A stretch of DNA of 64,000 nucleotides from Plectosphaerella cucumerina (GCA_020746995.1 JAGPXD010000002.1:5518001-5582000), one strand, 5' to 3'. Positions 21,604 to 32,849 are shown, counted from the first letter of the stretch. Numbers and translations: made by a program. Notes: generated by a model from the letters alone, not told the origin.

Positions 21604-21989
21604 TTTGAGCGTAATTTCAGGGCAATCTCAGAAGTCGGCTTTCGGGATGGTGCAAAGTCTCGTCGCCTGAGTCAATGGTCAAGAAGTAGTCTCCACGAAG
21701 TAAACCACCGGATTTTGATGGCGGGGTCGAAAATATGGAGGGGTAGAATGACACAGGTCGAACAGACGACCCTGGTCGTTCCAGCATCCACACCACCACT
21801 GCACGATAAGATAAGCATCCCGAGCTCTGCCCAGGACCCCGGCCGACGGATGCACGCCTGAAAGCTCAGGCGCTAACAATTTTCTTTCCAGCACCCTGGG
21901 ACAACCGTCGGCTTGGGTGCAACGAAACAGCGATCGGCCTCTGTAGGACTGACTGGTTCATCTCCCGACGAACGCACCACACGGCCGCA
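21604..21989. promoter_or_regulatory. Bidirectional promoter between GluRS and uL1m
   Basis: Only 386 bp separate the two start codons, so the genes must share regulatory DNA. No specific element was recognised beyond pyrimidine-rich stretches near the uL1m start. Confidence 0.55.
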
Positions 21990-22975
21990 ATGGCGACACC
22001 ATACCAATGCCTTGCCTCGATGGCGAGGCTCTCCCTGAGGAGTGCAACAAGACCGACCGTGGCTCCGACGCCGCGCATTCTCGCGCCCGTCGCGATGCAG
22101 ACGCGATATGCCGGAGGCGGAGGAAAGAACATGGCCAAGATCAGGGAGCAGAAGCTCAAGGAGAAGAGGAAGAAGAAGCTGTCCAAGGACTTCAAGTCGT
22201 ACGACCCGACAAAGTACCCTCAGTTCTCTCTCTGCGACGCCGTTCGGTAAGGAAACTCAAGCACCACCTCCGTCTGTCTGGTTAGGCGTACCAAGCTCAC
22301 GAGTCACCTAGCTATCTCCGTGCCTGCGAGGTCGGCCGACCCCCTCAGTCGATCAAGTACTCCTTGTCCGTTCGCCTTAAGACACCCCGTAGCGGCGTCG
22401 TCATCAAGGGCCGCCTCAAGTTCCCCAACAACATCCGAACCACCCAGAGCCGCATCGCCGTCATCTGCCCCGACGATAGCGAGATCGCCGTCGAGGCCCT
22501 GCAAGCAGGCGCCGTTATCGCCGGCGAGAAGGCGCTGCTCGAGAGCATCAAGAACGGCGACATCAACTTCGAGAAGCTCCTCTGCCACCCGTCCTCCGAG
22601 GCCGCACTGAACAAGGCCAACCTGGGACGCATCCTCGGTCCCAAGGGTCTGATGCCCAGCAAGAAGATGAACACCATCACGAGCAAGATCACCGCCGCAG
22701 TGCAGGACTCCGCCGGCGCGGAAGAATACCGCGAGAAGATGGGTGCGATCCGCCTCCCCGTCGGACCGCTCAGCTTCAACCCCAGGCAGCTCTCGCAGAA
22801 CATCGCGGCCTTCATCGAGAACCTCAAGGAGGAGATCCAGAACCTCGATGGCGCCAAGAAGGAGATCAGGGAGATTGTCCTGAGCACGACCAACGGCCCC
22901 GGCTTCAACCTCAACGGCCTGGTGGAGCCGACGGACGAGAAGATCACCATGGCGCAACTTTCCCAGGTCATGTAA
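21990..22975 (+). CDS. mrpl1: Mitochondrial ribosomal protein uL1m
   Basis: Two exons (21990-22246, 22312-22975) with a 65-nt intron; the splice gives AVRYLRACEVG. The 306-residue protein has a basic, Ser/Thr-rich mitochondrial presequence (first 40 or so residues) and then a uL1 fold. The diagnostic uL1 segment NLGRILGPKGLMPSKKMNTI is present (residues roughly 205-224). It is followed by the usual C-terminal block with F-I-x-N and G-P-G-F-N. uL1m forms the L1 stalk of the mitochondrial ribosome and helps release deacylated tRNA from the E site. It diverges from GluRS and converges on cog2. Confidence 0.9.
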
Positions 22976-23163
22976 AACTACCCTTGTCACGCTAGACAGC
23001 ACTTGTACCATATGTGAACAATATCCATCATACTACGCCGGCTTTGGCAGCGCCACGCATTGCATTACTGGAGGTTTCATGGGGTGAATTCACGCATTCG
23101 GGAGTCTTGTTGTCGTCTTCTCATGGGTATCATCTCTTCATGACCTTGTGCTTGTGAAGCACC

Positions 23164-24084
23164 CTAACCGCTACCCTTGAGAACCTTTATTGCCTCAGCT
23201 TCGGCGTCCAGCATGGCGTACAGGCTGAGATATTTGACCAGCCTCTGCTTTCCCTTCTCGCCTGCTTTCCGTGCCTCTCGCAAGGCCGTGCTGAGGTCGA
23301 GAAGCAGTGTGTTCCGGCACCTTGACATCCGCGCCTCCATCTTGACCACGAATGGCATGTCCCGTCCGATGGCGTTTGCGAGCGCCTCAATCATGCAGTA
23401 ATCCTGGGCAAGCGAGGAGAGCTTCGCCGGACTTGTTCCCAGGAACCCATTGTAGTCATCGCCAGACTCCGAGTCCGAATCTGAGTCGTCGCTTCCTGCC
23501 AGGCTCCAGTCGTCGCTGTCGCCGTCCGTTTTCGCAGGCGTGCCCGATGGCAAGCTTGCCACGGCGAGGCGCTCTTCCAGGTCGGAGACTCTGTCGTCCA
23601 GCTCCAGCATGCGGCGCCCTGCCTCGATGTCTCTTCGAACGCCTGCAAGTTCCGTGTTCAAAGTTGCAACCTCTGCTTTCCGTCCGCCCACGCGACTCTT
23701 GATCTCTTCCACTTGTCGCCGGAACCCCAGCATCGCCATTTTGATGTCCTCTACCCGATCATCTCCGCCGCGGAGCTCATCTCCAAGGGAGAGGAACGAT
23801 GTGTAGTTTGAGTTAACAAGCTCCAGCAGCTCGGCGCTGATGGCGGCGCTTCGCTCCCTGAGGTCGGACTTCAGATCGTCGAGTGTCTGGTGGCGGGATG
23901 GGAGCTCGGAGAGGTATGTCGCGGGTTGAAAATCTGGGGCCAGAAAGTCGCTGCGCGGGAGCGCCGAAGGAAATGGGAGGGGCGCATCGTCGTTGTCTGA
24001 GGCCGAGGATGAGGAAGAGGACGGGAGGTGGAATGCGGCCGTGGTCGGCGTTTTCGTTGGTGATTTGATGCCAGGGCCGGCCAT
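23164..24084 (-). CDS. cog2: Conserved oligomeric Golgi complex subunit 2 (Cog2)
   Basis: A single-exon protein of 306 residues from the ATG at 24084 (MAGPGIKSP). The frame stays open to 24291, but the extra 69 residues are Pro/Arg-rich and lack conservation-like features. The COG2 N-terminal domain is seen as FLAPDFQPATYLSELPSRHQTLDDLKSDLR, then LLELVNSNYTSFLSLGDEL. After that comes a long heptad-type coiled coil (about residues 110-185), an acidic Ser/Asp insert, and a short helical C terminus. Fungal Cog2 proteins are short, so this length is normal. COG is the vesicle-tethering complex for retrograde intra-Golgi transport. Confidence 0.77.
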   Translation of the reverse strand: MAGPGIKSPTKTPTTAAFHLPSSSSSSASDNDDAPLPFPSALPRSDFLAPDFQPATYLSELPSRHQTLDDLKSDLRERSAAISAELLELVNSNYTSFLSLGDELRGGDDRVEDIKMAMLGFRRQVEEIKSRVGGRKAEVATLNTELAGVRRDIEAGRRMLELDDRVSDLEERLAVASLPSGTPAKTDGDSDDWSLAGSDDSDSDSESGDDYNGFLGTSPAKLSSLAQDYCMIEALANAIGRDMPFVVKMEARMSRCRNTLLLDLSTALREARKAGEKGKQRLVKYLSLYAMLDAEAEAIKVLKGSG

Positions 24085-26453
24085 TGTGCCTTGAAGCCTC
24101 TCCAGGCCTACCAAAAAGGGGGTTTGGGGTTTCGGGCGAGCGCTGGGCCTTGATGCGCAGGGCGACAGCTGTCCGGATCTGTCGTGCGAATGCGTGGTGG
24201 TGGTGCCTCTGTGTGATGGGACAGCGGGACAGCTCCACGCTCCGCCCGGGAGAGCTGTAACAGTTGGGCAGCTGGCGCCGGTCGGGGCCAACCCCGCCTG
24301 TAACTTCCCCGGCCTGCCATCAGACGGGGTCGGACGGAGCCCGCCCGGGATGCTGTCCTAGATGCCGAAGAACCCCCTCGCGTTGTTTTTAAGATGCGGC
24401 TTGGAACTAAATCGAGTTGCCTCTGGGAATAAACCCCGCCCTCGGGTCACCTGCAGAGCATCCGTGGACGTTGGAGTGTGCGGTATCGGCGCTGTGGATA
24501 AACATACTGGGAAGCCACCAACAAGCTGAAGCCCTCGCTATCAGACTGACCAAGAGCAGATCAGACAAGGTCTGAGCATCTCTCAGTATAGCAGGGACCT
24601 GGCCCAAAGCCCTAAGGTGAGTCGCTGGTCAACTGTTCATTGCGAGGTTTCGGACGCCAGCCACCATGTCGGTGACGCGTCGACCCGTTTTCCCTCGTCA
24701 CCGACTGTCGAAGATCAACGGAATGGATGCGACCCTCCCATCATTGCCCCCAACCCGCCCAGCATCTTCCGATGTCGCCCGTGACAGGTGAGAAGGGGGT
24801 GGCTACAAGGGCCTCTCGGATACCGGAGATCCTTGATCGAACCATGGTGAGACCAAATAGGCGGAGAGAGAGAACGCCCACGCAGGCTGCAGCATTGTCA
24901 TGCCGCAACCCCTGAAGAGTGGCCCACGAGATCTGGCGGCTGGGTGCACATGGCTGAAATGGGCTTAGCTATTTCGCCAGTTTAGGGTCTTGTCAAACCA
25001 CCACGGCGCAAGAAAATTGTTGAGCCTGCGGGCCTCGGGAGAGCTTCGGGAGGGTCATGAACTTGGTCGGGTCGGGACTGGGAAAAAATGGAAGGTTTGG
25101 GAATATTCTCCTCAGTGTGATGGCCAGCTTGAGGGAATCTGATGCTTGCACGGCGCAGCTCCTCAAGGTTGGCCATCGGAGATCTGATAACTGGAAGCCA
25201 CAGCAGCCCATTGCCGCCTGGGTCGACTAAAACTCGCTTCTGCCCCATTTCTGGCGTTCTAGGGCCAGGCCAGTCTTTGTAGCCACTCGGTGAGCATGCT
25301 CTTCATGAGTCAAAGTCGACGTTGGGTGGGCGTTCAAGTTGACCGAGGCGCATTCTTGCCAGACAGGACGGGCATCAGCTTTCTCGCCTTGAGTACGGAT
25401 GTCGTACCTCGATTCCCATCCCGGCGGGATCATTGAATCTTGCAACTCAATGCTTGCTGTTTGACCACTTGCATCCATAGGCGGCCATTCGGGCGAAATA
25501 GGAAGGCCGACGATGACGGTGAGAGACGGGACCGGGAATCGAGCCGGTTGTCAGACCAGTAAAGCGGCATGAGACAGGTGGGGCCGCTCGGCTGCACAAC
25601 CCTCATGGCGCCGCAGCGGGATTATCTTATCAATCTAATCAAAATCCTCTCACAAACAAGCGATTTGATTGGAGAGTTCGATCAGCCCTCACAAAGCGCC
25701 AACTGTTAGTCTACCCCCGTTCCCCACCTCCGGGAGAGTTCCCAGTCCTTCGATCTAAGTACCGCCGAAGTATCCCGCCGCCTTCTGGTGGGGGCTTCCA
25801 GCGACCGATCGCACACACCCTCCAGCTTTCGAACACATCGATGCTGAGATATTTCTCCGCCAGGAACATGCCTTTTGCAACAGCTCAAACCCACGCAATA
25901 GCATTTCCAACACGCGTCTGTTTTTGCGAGCAAACTAGCTCGCCCTCCGCCACCGCGAGCCAATTGAGCGCGTTCCATTCTGTCCGTCAATCAACCGGTG
26001 GTTCGGCTTTTAGTGGAGATTTGTAGTGTCTGTGGCGAATCACGGTGGCCGGATTCGACACTCAGCTGCTGTCGGGGAGGAATCCCGCTCAAACATGCTC
26101 ACTTGCTGTGCCTCGATGGCCAACAACAAGACCAATCTGTCCCTAGAAATCGAGGAGAGACGTAAACCTCAACTCTTCATAGTCGTGATCCCAATTGAAG
26201 CATCACCATCGTCACCAATATTGCCCTTGAAAGACGAGAAACAGACGGCTGCCGACGCTCGACCTTGCCTTCCCCGCGCCGAGACGAACCAAGCCCACCC
26301 GACGGTACTTTCCAGGTACTTGACGTCCGAGCCGAGCTACCTCGAGTGGCACGCATCCGACACTAGCCAGCGCTGGCAACTGGCCGGCAGTGCGATATCG
26401 CTGTGGGAAACAGCCCACCCGTTCCGTCAAAAAGCCCTGCCTTTCCCGACACG
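24085..26453. promoter_or_regulatory. Long promoter/leader region of hapX (2.4 kb)
   Basis: No supportable gene. The left end is the cog2 promoter. The right part is expected to carry the hapX promoter and 5' leader. A double GATA element lies at 25621-25631, and CCAAT boxes (plus strand) lie at 25960-25964 and 26191-26195. An ATG-initiated frame at 26095-26592 overlaps the hapX start in another frame. Confidence 0.5.
25621..25631 (-). promoter_or_regulatory. Double GATA element upstream of hapX, candidate siderophore-repressor (SreA/Urbs1-type) site
   Basis: The minus strand reads GATAAGATAA: two GATAA cores five bases apart. The nine bases ATAAGATAA differ from the SreA consensus ATCWGATAA at one position. 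In Aspergillus, SreA represses hapX under iron sufficiency, so a GATA site here is expected, but this match is imperfect and lies about 820 bp from the ATG. Confidence 0.4.
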
Positions 26454-28328
26454 ATGTCCTTCGCGGCGTCATTCAACGTCCCCTCTCCCTCCACCCCCTA
26501 CACCACCACCGCCTCCCACCACTCCTACGCCTACTTGGCCCATCACCCGCACAGCGATAGAGGCAATGCACGAGGCCCTCCGGCCCCAGTGACGACGTCA
26601 ACGAACTCACACCATCACTGGTCCGCCGATTCCAGTCCCGTCTCGGCTTCGTCCTCGCCGGCTACTGCTTCGTCTTGGCCCACTCCGCCGCCCGCATTGC
26701 CGAGCTCTCACATAACTCTTCCACCACCACCGCCACACCACCAGCGATTGCCGCCCATCCGGCCGCCTTCGGATTATTTCTCCTTATTCACCCGCTCGCC
26801 ACCGGCGTATCACCATCCCAACCTCGACAAAATGTCAATGTCGTCCGTCATGACTCCCCAGCCGGGCGAGCTGCCCAAGATTATGGGCTCCATGACCTCC
26901 AAGGAATGGGTCGTACCCCCTCGACCAAAGCCTGGCAGGAAGCCCGCGACCGATACGCCCCCCACCAAGCGCAAGGCCCAGAACAGGGCCGCGCAGAGGG
27001 CATTCCGGGAGCGCCGGGCCGCCCGTGTCGGCGAGCTCGAGGAGCAGCTGGACCAGCAGAAGGAGGAGAACGACAAGAAGGAGCAGGAATACAAAGACCG
27101 CATCCGGGACCTGGAGATGGAGCTGCAGTCGTACAAGTCCCGGTACGAGGTTCTTGAGGGAATGCTCGAGCGTGAGAGGCAGGACCGCGTCAAGGCCGAG
27201 ACCGACCTCGAGGGATTTAGAAGGAGCAGCAGCCGTCAGAACAACTTCCAGTCCCAGTCTCACTCTCATTCGCAGAGCAACACGCCGCCTCAGCTACCCT
27301 CCATTGCCTCGCAGCTCAACTCCGCACACAACTCCCCGCTGGTCGACTCGTCGACTGACTTCTCCTCCTGCGGATCATGCGGCGTCGATGGCCGATGCGC
27401 CTGCGCCGAGAGCATCATTCAGACCGTCGAGCCCACCGGCTGCGGCAAGTGCGGCCCTTCGACAAACTGCGAATGCCTCGAGGAGGTCGTCAAGACAGCC
27501 ATGCCCGACCTGAAGAGGGCTCCGTCACCATCCCTAGCCTCTGCCGAGAAGCGCCAGCGCGCAAACCCCTCAGAGTTCGCTCATGAGATCGACTTCACAT
27601 CCTTCTTCAAGAAGCCGCAGGCCCAGCCCCAGCCACAGGCTCTCCCCTCCATCAGTACCGGACCTCCTAAGGACCCCTGCGGCTTTTGCCAGGAGGGCGG
27701 CTACTGCTTCTGCGCCGACAACTCGACACGCCCCGTCGAGCCCACCACCGCGCCTCCCCCCTACTCCCAGCAGACCACACCTCCCCCCTCAGAGGATGAT
27801 GTCGTCCCCCCTATGCCCCTCGAGATCAATCCCGACGGTGCCGTCAAGCTCCGTCCCCGGCAGCCGGCCATGGCCCCGCCACCCGCCTCTGCTGCGCGAA
27901 ACTGCGGCCCCAACGGCCCCGGCACCTGCGCTCAGTGTGTCGCCGACCCCATCTCCGGCCTCTTCTGTCGAGCCCTCTCCGCCAGCCTGCAGCGTAAGGG
28001 CCAGAGCAGCGGCGGATGCTGCGGCGGCGCCGGCCGCGACGGTGGTTGCTGCAAGACAGGCCAAGCGCCACCCAAGCTTGCCGCCCCGAAGCCCGGCCTC
28101 GGCCTGAGCCTCAGCTGCGCCGAGGCATACCAGACGCTCTCGAGCCACCGCAACTTTGACAAGGCCACCGACGATATCGGCTCGTGGCTGCCCAAGCTGC
28201 GCGCCGTCCCAAGGATGGGCGAAACCCTCCCCTCCCCGACGGCATCGAGGCTACCAATCGAGGTCGAGGCCGCGAGCATCATGAGCGTGCTCAAGGACTT
28301 TGACATTAGGTTCGGCCGGGGACTGTAG
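26454..28328 (+). CDS. hapX: bZIP iron-homeostasis regulator HapX
   Basis: An uninterrupted 624-residue frame from the ATG at 26454 (MSFAAS); an in-frame ATG at 26403 would add 17 residues. The CBC-contacting Hap4-like motif SKEWVVPPRPKPGRK (about residue 148) is directly followed by the bZIP basic region QNRAAQRAFRERRAARV and a leucine zipper/coiled coil to about residue 250. Four Cys-rich regions follow, typical of HapX: CGSCGVDGRCAC, CGKCGPSTNCEC, CGFCQEGGYCFC, and the C-terminal CAQC...FC/GGCCGG/GGCC group. These are the iron-sensing segments, thought to bind Fe-S clusters. HapX with the CCAAT-binding complex represses iron-consuming genes during starvation and induces detoxification under excess. 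HapX contributes to virulence in several fungi. All recognised parts are intact. Confidence 0.93.
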   Translation: MSFAASFNVPSPSTPYTTTASHHSYAYLAHHPHSDRGNARGPPAPVTTSTNSHHHWSADSSPVSASSSPATASSWPTPPPALPSSHITLPPPPPHHQRLPPIRPPSDYFSLFTRSPPAYHHPNLDKMSMSSVMTPQPGELPKIMGSMTSKEWVVPPRPKPGRKPATDTPPTKRKAQNRAAQRAFRERRAARVGELEEQLDQQKEENDKKEQEYKDRIRDLEMELQSYKSRYEVLEGMLERERQDRVKAETDLEGFRRSSSRQNNFQSQSHSHSQSNTPPQLPSIASQLNSAHNSPLVDSSTDFSSCGSCGVDGRCACAESIIQTVEPTGCGKCGPSTNCECLEEVVKTAMPDLKRAPSPSLASAEKRQRANPSEFAHEIDFTSFFKKPQAQPQPQALPSISTGPPKDPCGFCQEGGYCFCADNSTRPVEPTTAPPPYSQQTTPPPSEDDVVPPMPLEINPDGAVKLRPRQPAMAPPPASAARNCGPNGPGTCAQCVADPISGLFCRALSASLQRKGQSSGGCCGGAGRDGGCCKTGQAPPKLAAPKPGLGLSLSCAEAYQTLSSHRNFDKATDDIGSWLPKLRAVPRMGETLPSPTASRLPIEVEAASIMSVLKDFDIRFGRGL

Positions 28329-28627
28329 AGGACTCGCAGCTTCCGCAAAAGTATAGGAGTTGGGAGCCTTTGCATGACATTACGAGACGCACGTGGGAAA
28401 AGACCTGGGGCTGTCGGCGGCACCCATCGGGGTCGGGGAGATGTTTGTGTTTCTTCACCGGCGTTTATACAGTACATGTCCTGAAAGGACACGGGGTGGC
28501 AATTGTTTTTACCAGGCATATGGCATGTCTCGCTCGCGGTAGCAGATAGTAAAGCCATGAATCCAACTTGTGCACAACATGTTCGGCTCTGCATTTCAGG
28601 TGATGATGAATGGTACTCGACTCGAGA

Positions 28628-30041
28628 CTATTCTCGCGTTGCCCACGGTAGAGCACCGAGAACCTTCTTGAGTCTGGCACGGCGGTCAGCATTGCTCGAT
28701 GTGCAGAAGTAGCGGACATACCGCTGAAGAGCTTCGTCCAGAGCTTGCCGCTGCGCTGTATACACCAACCTGAACCTGCCTGGTTCAAGAGCGTGCTCCT
28801 CCCCAGGATGGAGGAATACACCGCCCTTGACAAGCTCCTCGGCAAGCTTGAACTCCCTCTCCTGCTGGCTCAGCTTCTCCGTCGTAGGCGGCAGCCACGT
28901 TTCAAGGTTGATGAGCACGAAGAAGCCCGCGTTGGCAGGCAGAAAGTCGACGCCCATGCCTCGAAGGCGGTCCGTCGCAAACTCGTATGCCTCAGCGATT
29001 CGCCGCCTGGACAGAGCAACGAAGTACCGGCACCACTCACGGTCTTCGAACATGGCCGCTCCGATCACTGTGCTTGGGCCCGAAGGCTCATGGAACCGCA
29101 CAACGGTGCGCATGGCGCGCTGCAGTTCCCTGTTGCGCGTGATCAGGACGCCGAGGCGCAGGCCCGCGGCCGCAAAGTCTTTGCTTGTGCCGTACTCTAC
29201 ATGAAGCAGGTCAGGGTCGATGAGGCCCTGCGTGTCGATGGACAGGATCGAGGTAAAGGGTACGAGTGACTTTTCCGGGGCCAAATCATCAGAAAGCTCG
29301 GCTCCGAAGACGGAAAGACCGTAGACTTCGTCGCTGATGAGATGGAGGCGGCGGTGCTGGCAGAACTTCATGACCTCGATCAGGGTCTCGCGAGGGTAGC
29401 AACGTCCCAGGGGGTTGCTAGGGTTGACGAGCAGGATGGCCCTAACCCTGACGCCCTCTTCCTCGGCGAGTGCGAAGGCGCGCTCAAACGCCTCGACGAT
29501 AGAGGGTTTGAGTCCGTCCTCGGTGCTGTTGTCGGCGTAGCGGATCTTGACGTCGTGCTCATTGCCAAAATCCAGCTCGAACCGGCCGTATACAGGCCGG
29601 CTGACGAGAATGGCATCGCCCGCCTCAGCGAGACTGAAGGAAAGAAGGGAGTGTAGGGCAGTGGCGCCATCGAAGACCTGGATATCTGATGCTGGGATTT
29701 TCGTAACGGGAGCGAACGTTTCGTTGAGGTGAGTTGCGAGGGCGGCGTGAAGCCGTGGACCACCCAGAGATGAGTAGGAATATGTAAAGGCAGCAGGCGG
29801 GATATCAACCTGCCGGGGTTAGTCAGTAGCCAGTCTTAAGGGTCAGAGGGATTCTTCTGTCAAGGCTCACTTTTGAAGCAAAGTCAGCGAGTTCCTGATG
29901 CATCAACGGATTCTCCGCGGTGGCCAGGGAGACGATCCCGTTGGGGTTTGAAACTGGATCATAGCGATCTTTGGCCCCTGGCACGAACCGCCACGGGATG
30001 TCGAGCTGCGAAGCAGTCTTGACCGCGCGATGGGACAGCAT
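28628..30041 (-). CDS. PLP-dependent class I/II aminotransferase, ACC-synthase-like
   Basis: Two exons (30041-29871, 29809-28628) with a 61-nt intron; 450 residues. The start at 30041 (MLSHRAV) gives the family-typical lead-in RYDPVSNPNGIVSLATAENPLMHQEL. Fold-type I landmarks are visible: SSLGGPRLHAALA, LLVNPSNPLGRCY (the NPxNPxG motif), LISDEVYG (Asp/Tyr that contact PLP), EYGTSKDFAAAGLRLG (the Schiff-base Lys is in SKD) and PGRFRLVY (carboxylate-binding Arg). Fungal members are annotated as 1-aminocyclopropane-1-carboxylate synthase-like but often act as general aminotransferases or C-beta lyases. The substrate cannot be told from sequence alone. No metabolic cluster surrounds it. Confidence 0.88.
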
Positions 30042-31426
30042 CGTGATTCGTGTACAATCAAGACCCTTGGTGTTGGTGTTATCTTGCCTCGTCTCGTGTC
30101 CTGCTGGAGTCCAAAGATGCTGTAGTTTGCGTAGCGTGATGGGACCTTTTTGGCTACAAGACAAGATGAGTCACGACATGGCAGCTGCGATGAGCACATC
30201 GAAGCTGAGTAAAAACGTGCTCACTCCGTAAGGCAGGCGAAGCCCACGTTGACTCTTGCATAATGTGCCGTCCGGGTGTATTCCGGAGTGGAGAACGTGC
30301 ATCTGCGGGGGAGGGGCCGGCGCCGTCCATCATCGGGGCGTGGCCGCGGCACTCGGCGCAAATCGAGTATCATATCGGGCCCGGTGTTCTCGTCGGCTTG
30401 TCACGGCATAGGTCTCTACTGTCTTCAAGGACTGGCGCTGACGCAACACCCGAAGTCGCACGTTTTCGGAGGCGACCCAGTACAGCGTTGTTCGTTTTCA
30501 TGTGCAACCGCCGAGCGCCGACTACCGATCCAGCAAGTGACGGGAGTCTGAACAACACCGCAGCAACGCTGGGGGAGTGTGCCGGCATCGGAAAACAGAG
30601 TTGCGGGAGTTGAAACTGTTCAAGTAAGATGCTCTGGCCCGAGAGAGGGAGAAGATACCCAAAGAGAGGATAGCAGCTAGGAGGATACTGCTTGACCCTG
30701 GGTCAAAACTAGCGGACATGGCTGCAGAGCGTCACCATGGCAGCGGTAGCACAGATCCTGGGGCCGAGAGACATGTCACGAGGCAACGGCTGCCACGTAC
30801 TGGTGCGTTCGCTGGCCATATTGAAGGGGTCGTGCTTGTTGCCACCACCAAAATAACCCGAAGCATGCATGCTCCGAGGCCTCGGAGGTCCCACCGGGCA
30901 CCATCTGGGGTTGTTGCTGCTCTCGGGACTGGCGGCCTCACGAGGTTTCTCGAGCAACCCCGGGAAGATAGTCAGCGGCCAAAAAAGCAATCATCGCTGG
31001 CATCTCGAGCAGGCATCTGCCTGGCAAGGAGATTAGCTTAGCTGGCGATCGTGTATGCAGCCCTACTCCAGAGGGAACCGTTGCTGCCAGGCAACCCGTC
31101 CAGAACGATGATCCCGGACAACGCCACGGCCAGGTGCAGCAGACTACCCGGGGGCATGGTTCTCGGCACGATCTGGGATCGAGCGAGTGCCACTCTAGTT
31201 TCCGTTGGGGGAGGCCAGTGTTGCACGAGGCGAGCTCGACCGCCAGCCAGCAAGCGATCCATGCAGGGTTGCCGACAAAGACGGCCGTCGGAACGAGGCG
31301 ACACGAGCGGGCGACTTGACGGCGGGTGCTTTTCAGACACACAACTCAGGCCTGTTGTTCAAGGGCGCCGAATCTGTCGCGGCACGTGAATTGTTGCGGT
31401 GCGTCGCAAGGAGATGTCGTGGGATT

Positions 31427-31451
31427 GGGGGGGGGGGGGGGGGGGGGGGGG
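31427..31451 (+). repeat. Poly-G run of 25 bases
   Basis: 25 consecutive G, unbroken. It may form a G-quadruplex and is prone to length error in replication and sequencing. Confidence 0.9.
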
Positions 31452-32823
31452 TTGCCAGCACATGGCAAACCCGGGAACCACCATGGCAAACTGCGGTGGA
31501 CTGGACGACGTGGGACCGGGGCCGAGTCCCAGAGAATCGGCAACAGGGTCGAGCAAAGGTCATTGGCCGAGACAGACGCGGCCATGGTGGTGGGTTGATG
31601 CTGGTTGGGCTGGCGTGGATTGATTGGAGCTTGCGATGAGTTGGCATGACCGGTGCCCTCGTGGACGACGCACATTGGACGGGGCCGACTGAGGGGTGTC
31701 TCAATGAGGAGAGGCGGCCCAGACAGAGGTCAGGGGGGAAGGAATGGTGGAGGTTGAGGAATACTTCATGCCATGCGATGCACTGCCAGCGCATCCAGAC
31801 GGTACGAGGACTCGATCGAAAGATGAGACCAAGAGCGGTCGGTCGGTCGAAGAGCTGAAGGCCCCGTCGAGTCGGTGGATGGGACACGACCCAAGGGGGG
31901 CAAATTATGCTGGCCGCCTTTGATGGCAAACGGTTGATAGGCTGTTGTTGAGCAAACAGAGTGTGCGGACTCAGCTGATGCCGTGGTGAGCCGCCATGGT
32001 TGGGTCTCGATGGAGACAGCACGAGTCGGTCGGGGTCTGGTCTCCAGCTACAAAGGCCATGGCATATCGAGGCAGGGAGAGGTCGGCCAAGTCAGGTGGC
32101 GGGAGAAAAGGTCGAGGAGGTCGAAGCCGTTGCGTGGCTGGCGAGGAAAAAAAACAAGCCTGCCAATGTGAGGATAGTAACCAGGATTCCCTAGAGGTGG
32201 ATTTCGGAGGCTGGCAGGAGGCTTGAGACTTCCCGCTGCGGGTGAGGCCCGAAGAAGCCTAGGGCGGGCAACAGAGGAGGCGAAGGAACCCCGCGTCACT
32301 CTGGGTTGTCCCCTGTCCACGTCCTGTCGGCAGCTCCTTCCCTTCGGTTCCCTGCCCTCCCGACTCCCGTCCGCTGTACTTTTGCTTCGCTGTCGCTCCA
32401 GGTACCTGGCCCCTGTTCTGTTTAGCACGCACCTGCCCTGCACCTCACACGCAAGGGAAGGCCACCTGGAGTGTGTGATACGACCGAGGAAGGAACCACC
32501 TGCACCCTGGCGTCCCGCCGGCGCTGGTCTGTCAGGTGGAGGACAAAGGGCAAGGAACCAGCAAGCAACTTGAACACACCACCACCACCACCTCGTTCAA
32601 ACCGCACGACACCTTACCTCACCTGCCCTGCCGCCATGCTCAACACCACGGCTGCTCCCCGTTGCCCCCTGCGCCCGTAGTTTTTCGTCGCGCTTTAGTA
32701 CTTCTAGCTCTCCCCCCCACTACCGGCCGCATCTCCGAACACACACCTGAACTACGCCATCTCCTATCGTCCGAATGATCGTCTTGCGTAGAACCAACGG
32801 TTGACCCTCGCGCCCGCGCGCCC

Positions 32824-32849
32824 TTCCTCCTCCTCCTCCTCCTCCTCTT
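32824..32849 (+). repeat. TCC trinucleotide microsatellite
   Basis: About eight TCC/CTC units in a pyrimidine-rich stretch roughly 280 bp before the start of the 1774-residue gene. Such CT-rich tracts are common in fungal promoters and leaders. Confidence 0.75.

Noticed and set aside
19639..21861. A 740-codon plus-strand open frame over the GluRS gene
   Set aside because: It is exactly antisense to a conserved gene with strong GC-ending codon bias, which removes stop codons from one antisense frame. Its translation is Val/Leu/Gly/Asp-rich low complexity with no domain.
24085..24291. N-terminal extension of cog2 to the first in-frame ATG
   Set aside because: The extra 69 residues are Pro/Arg/Ser-rich with no conservation-like pattern; the ATG at 24084 begins the plausible protein.
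28628..30164. A secondary-metabolite cluster around the ACC-synthase-like aminotransferase and hapX
   Set aside because: No synthase, transporter or tailoring gene is adjacent; neighbours are housekeeping or regulatory.
31333..32022. A 229-codon minus-strand frame crossing the poly-G run
   Set aside because: It encodes poly-Pro through the homopolymer and has no other coding evidence. Its frame depends on the uncertain run length.
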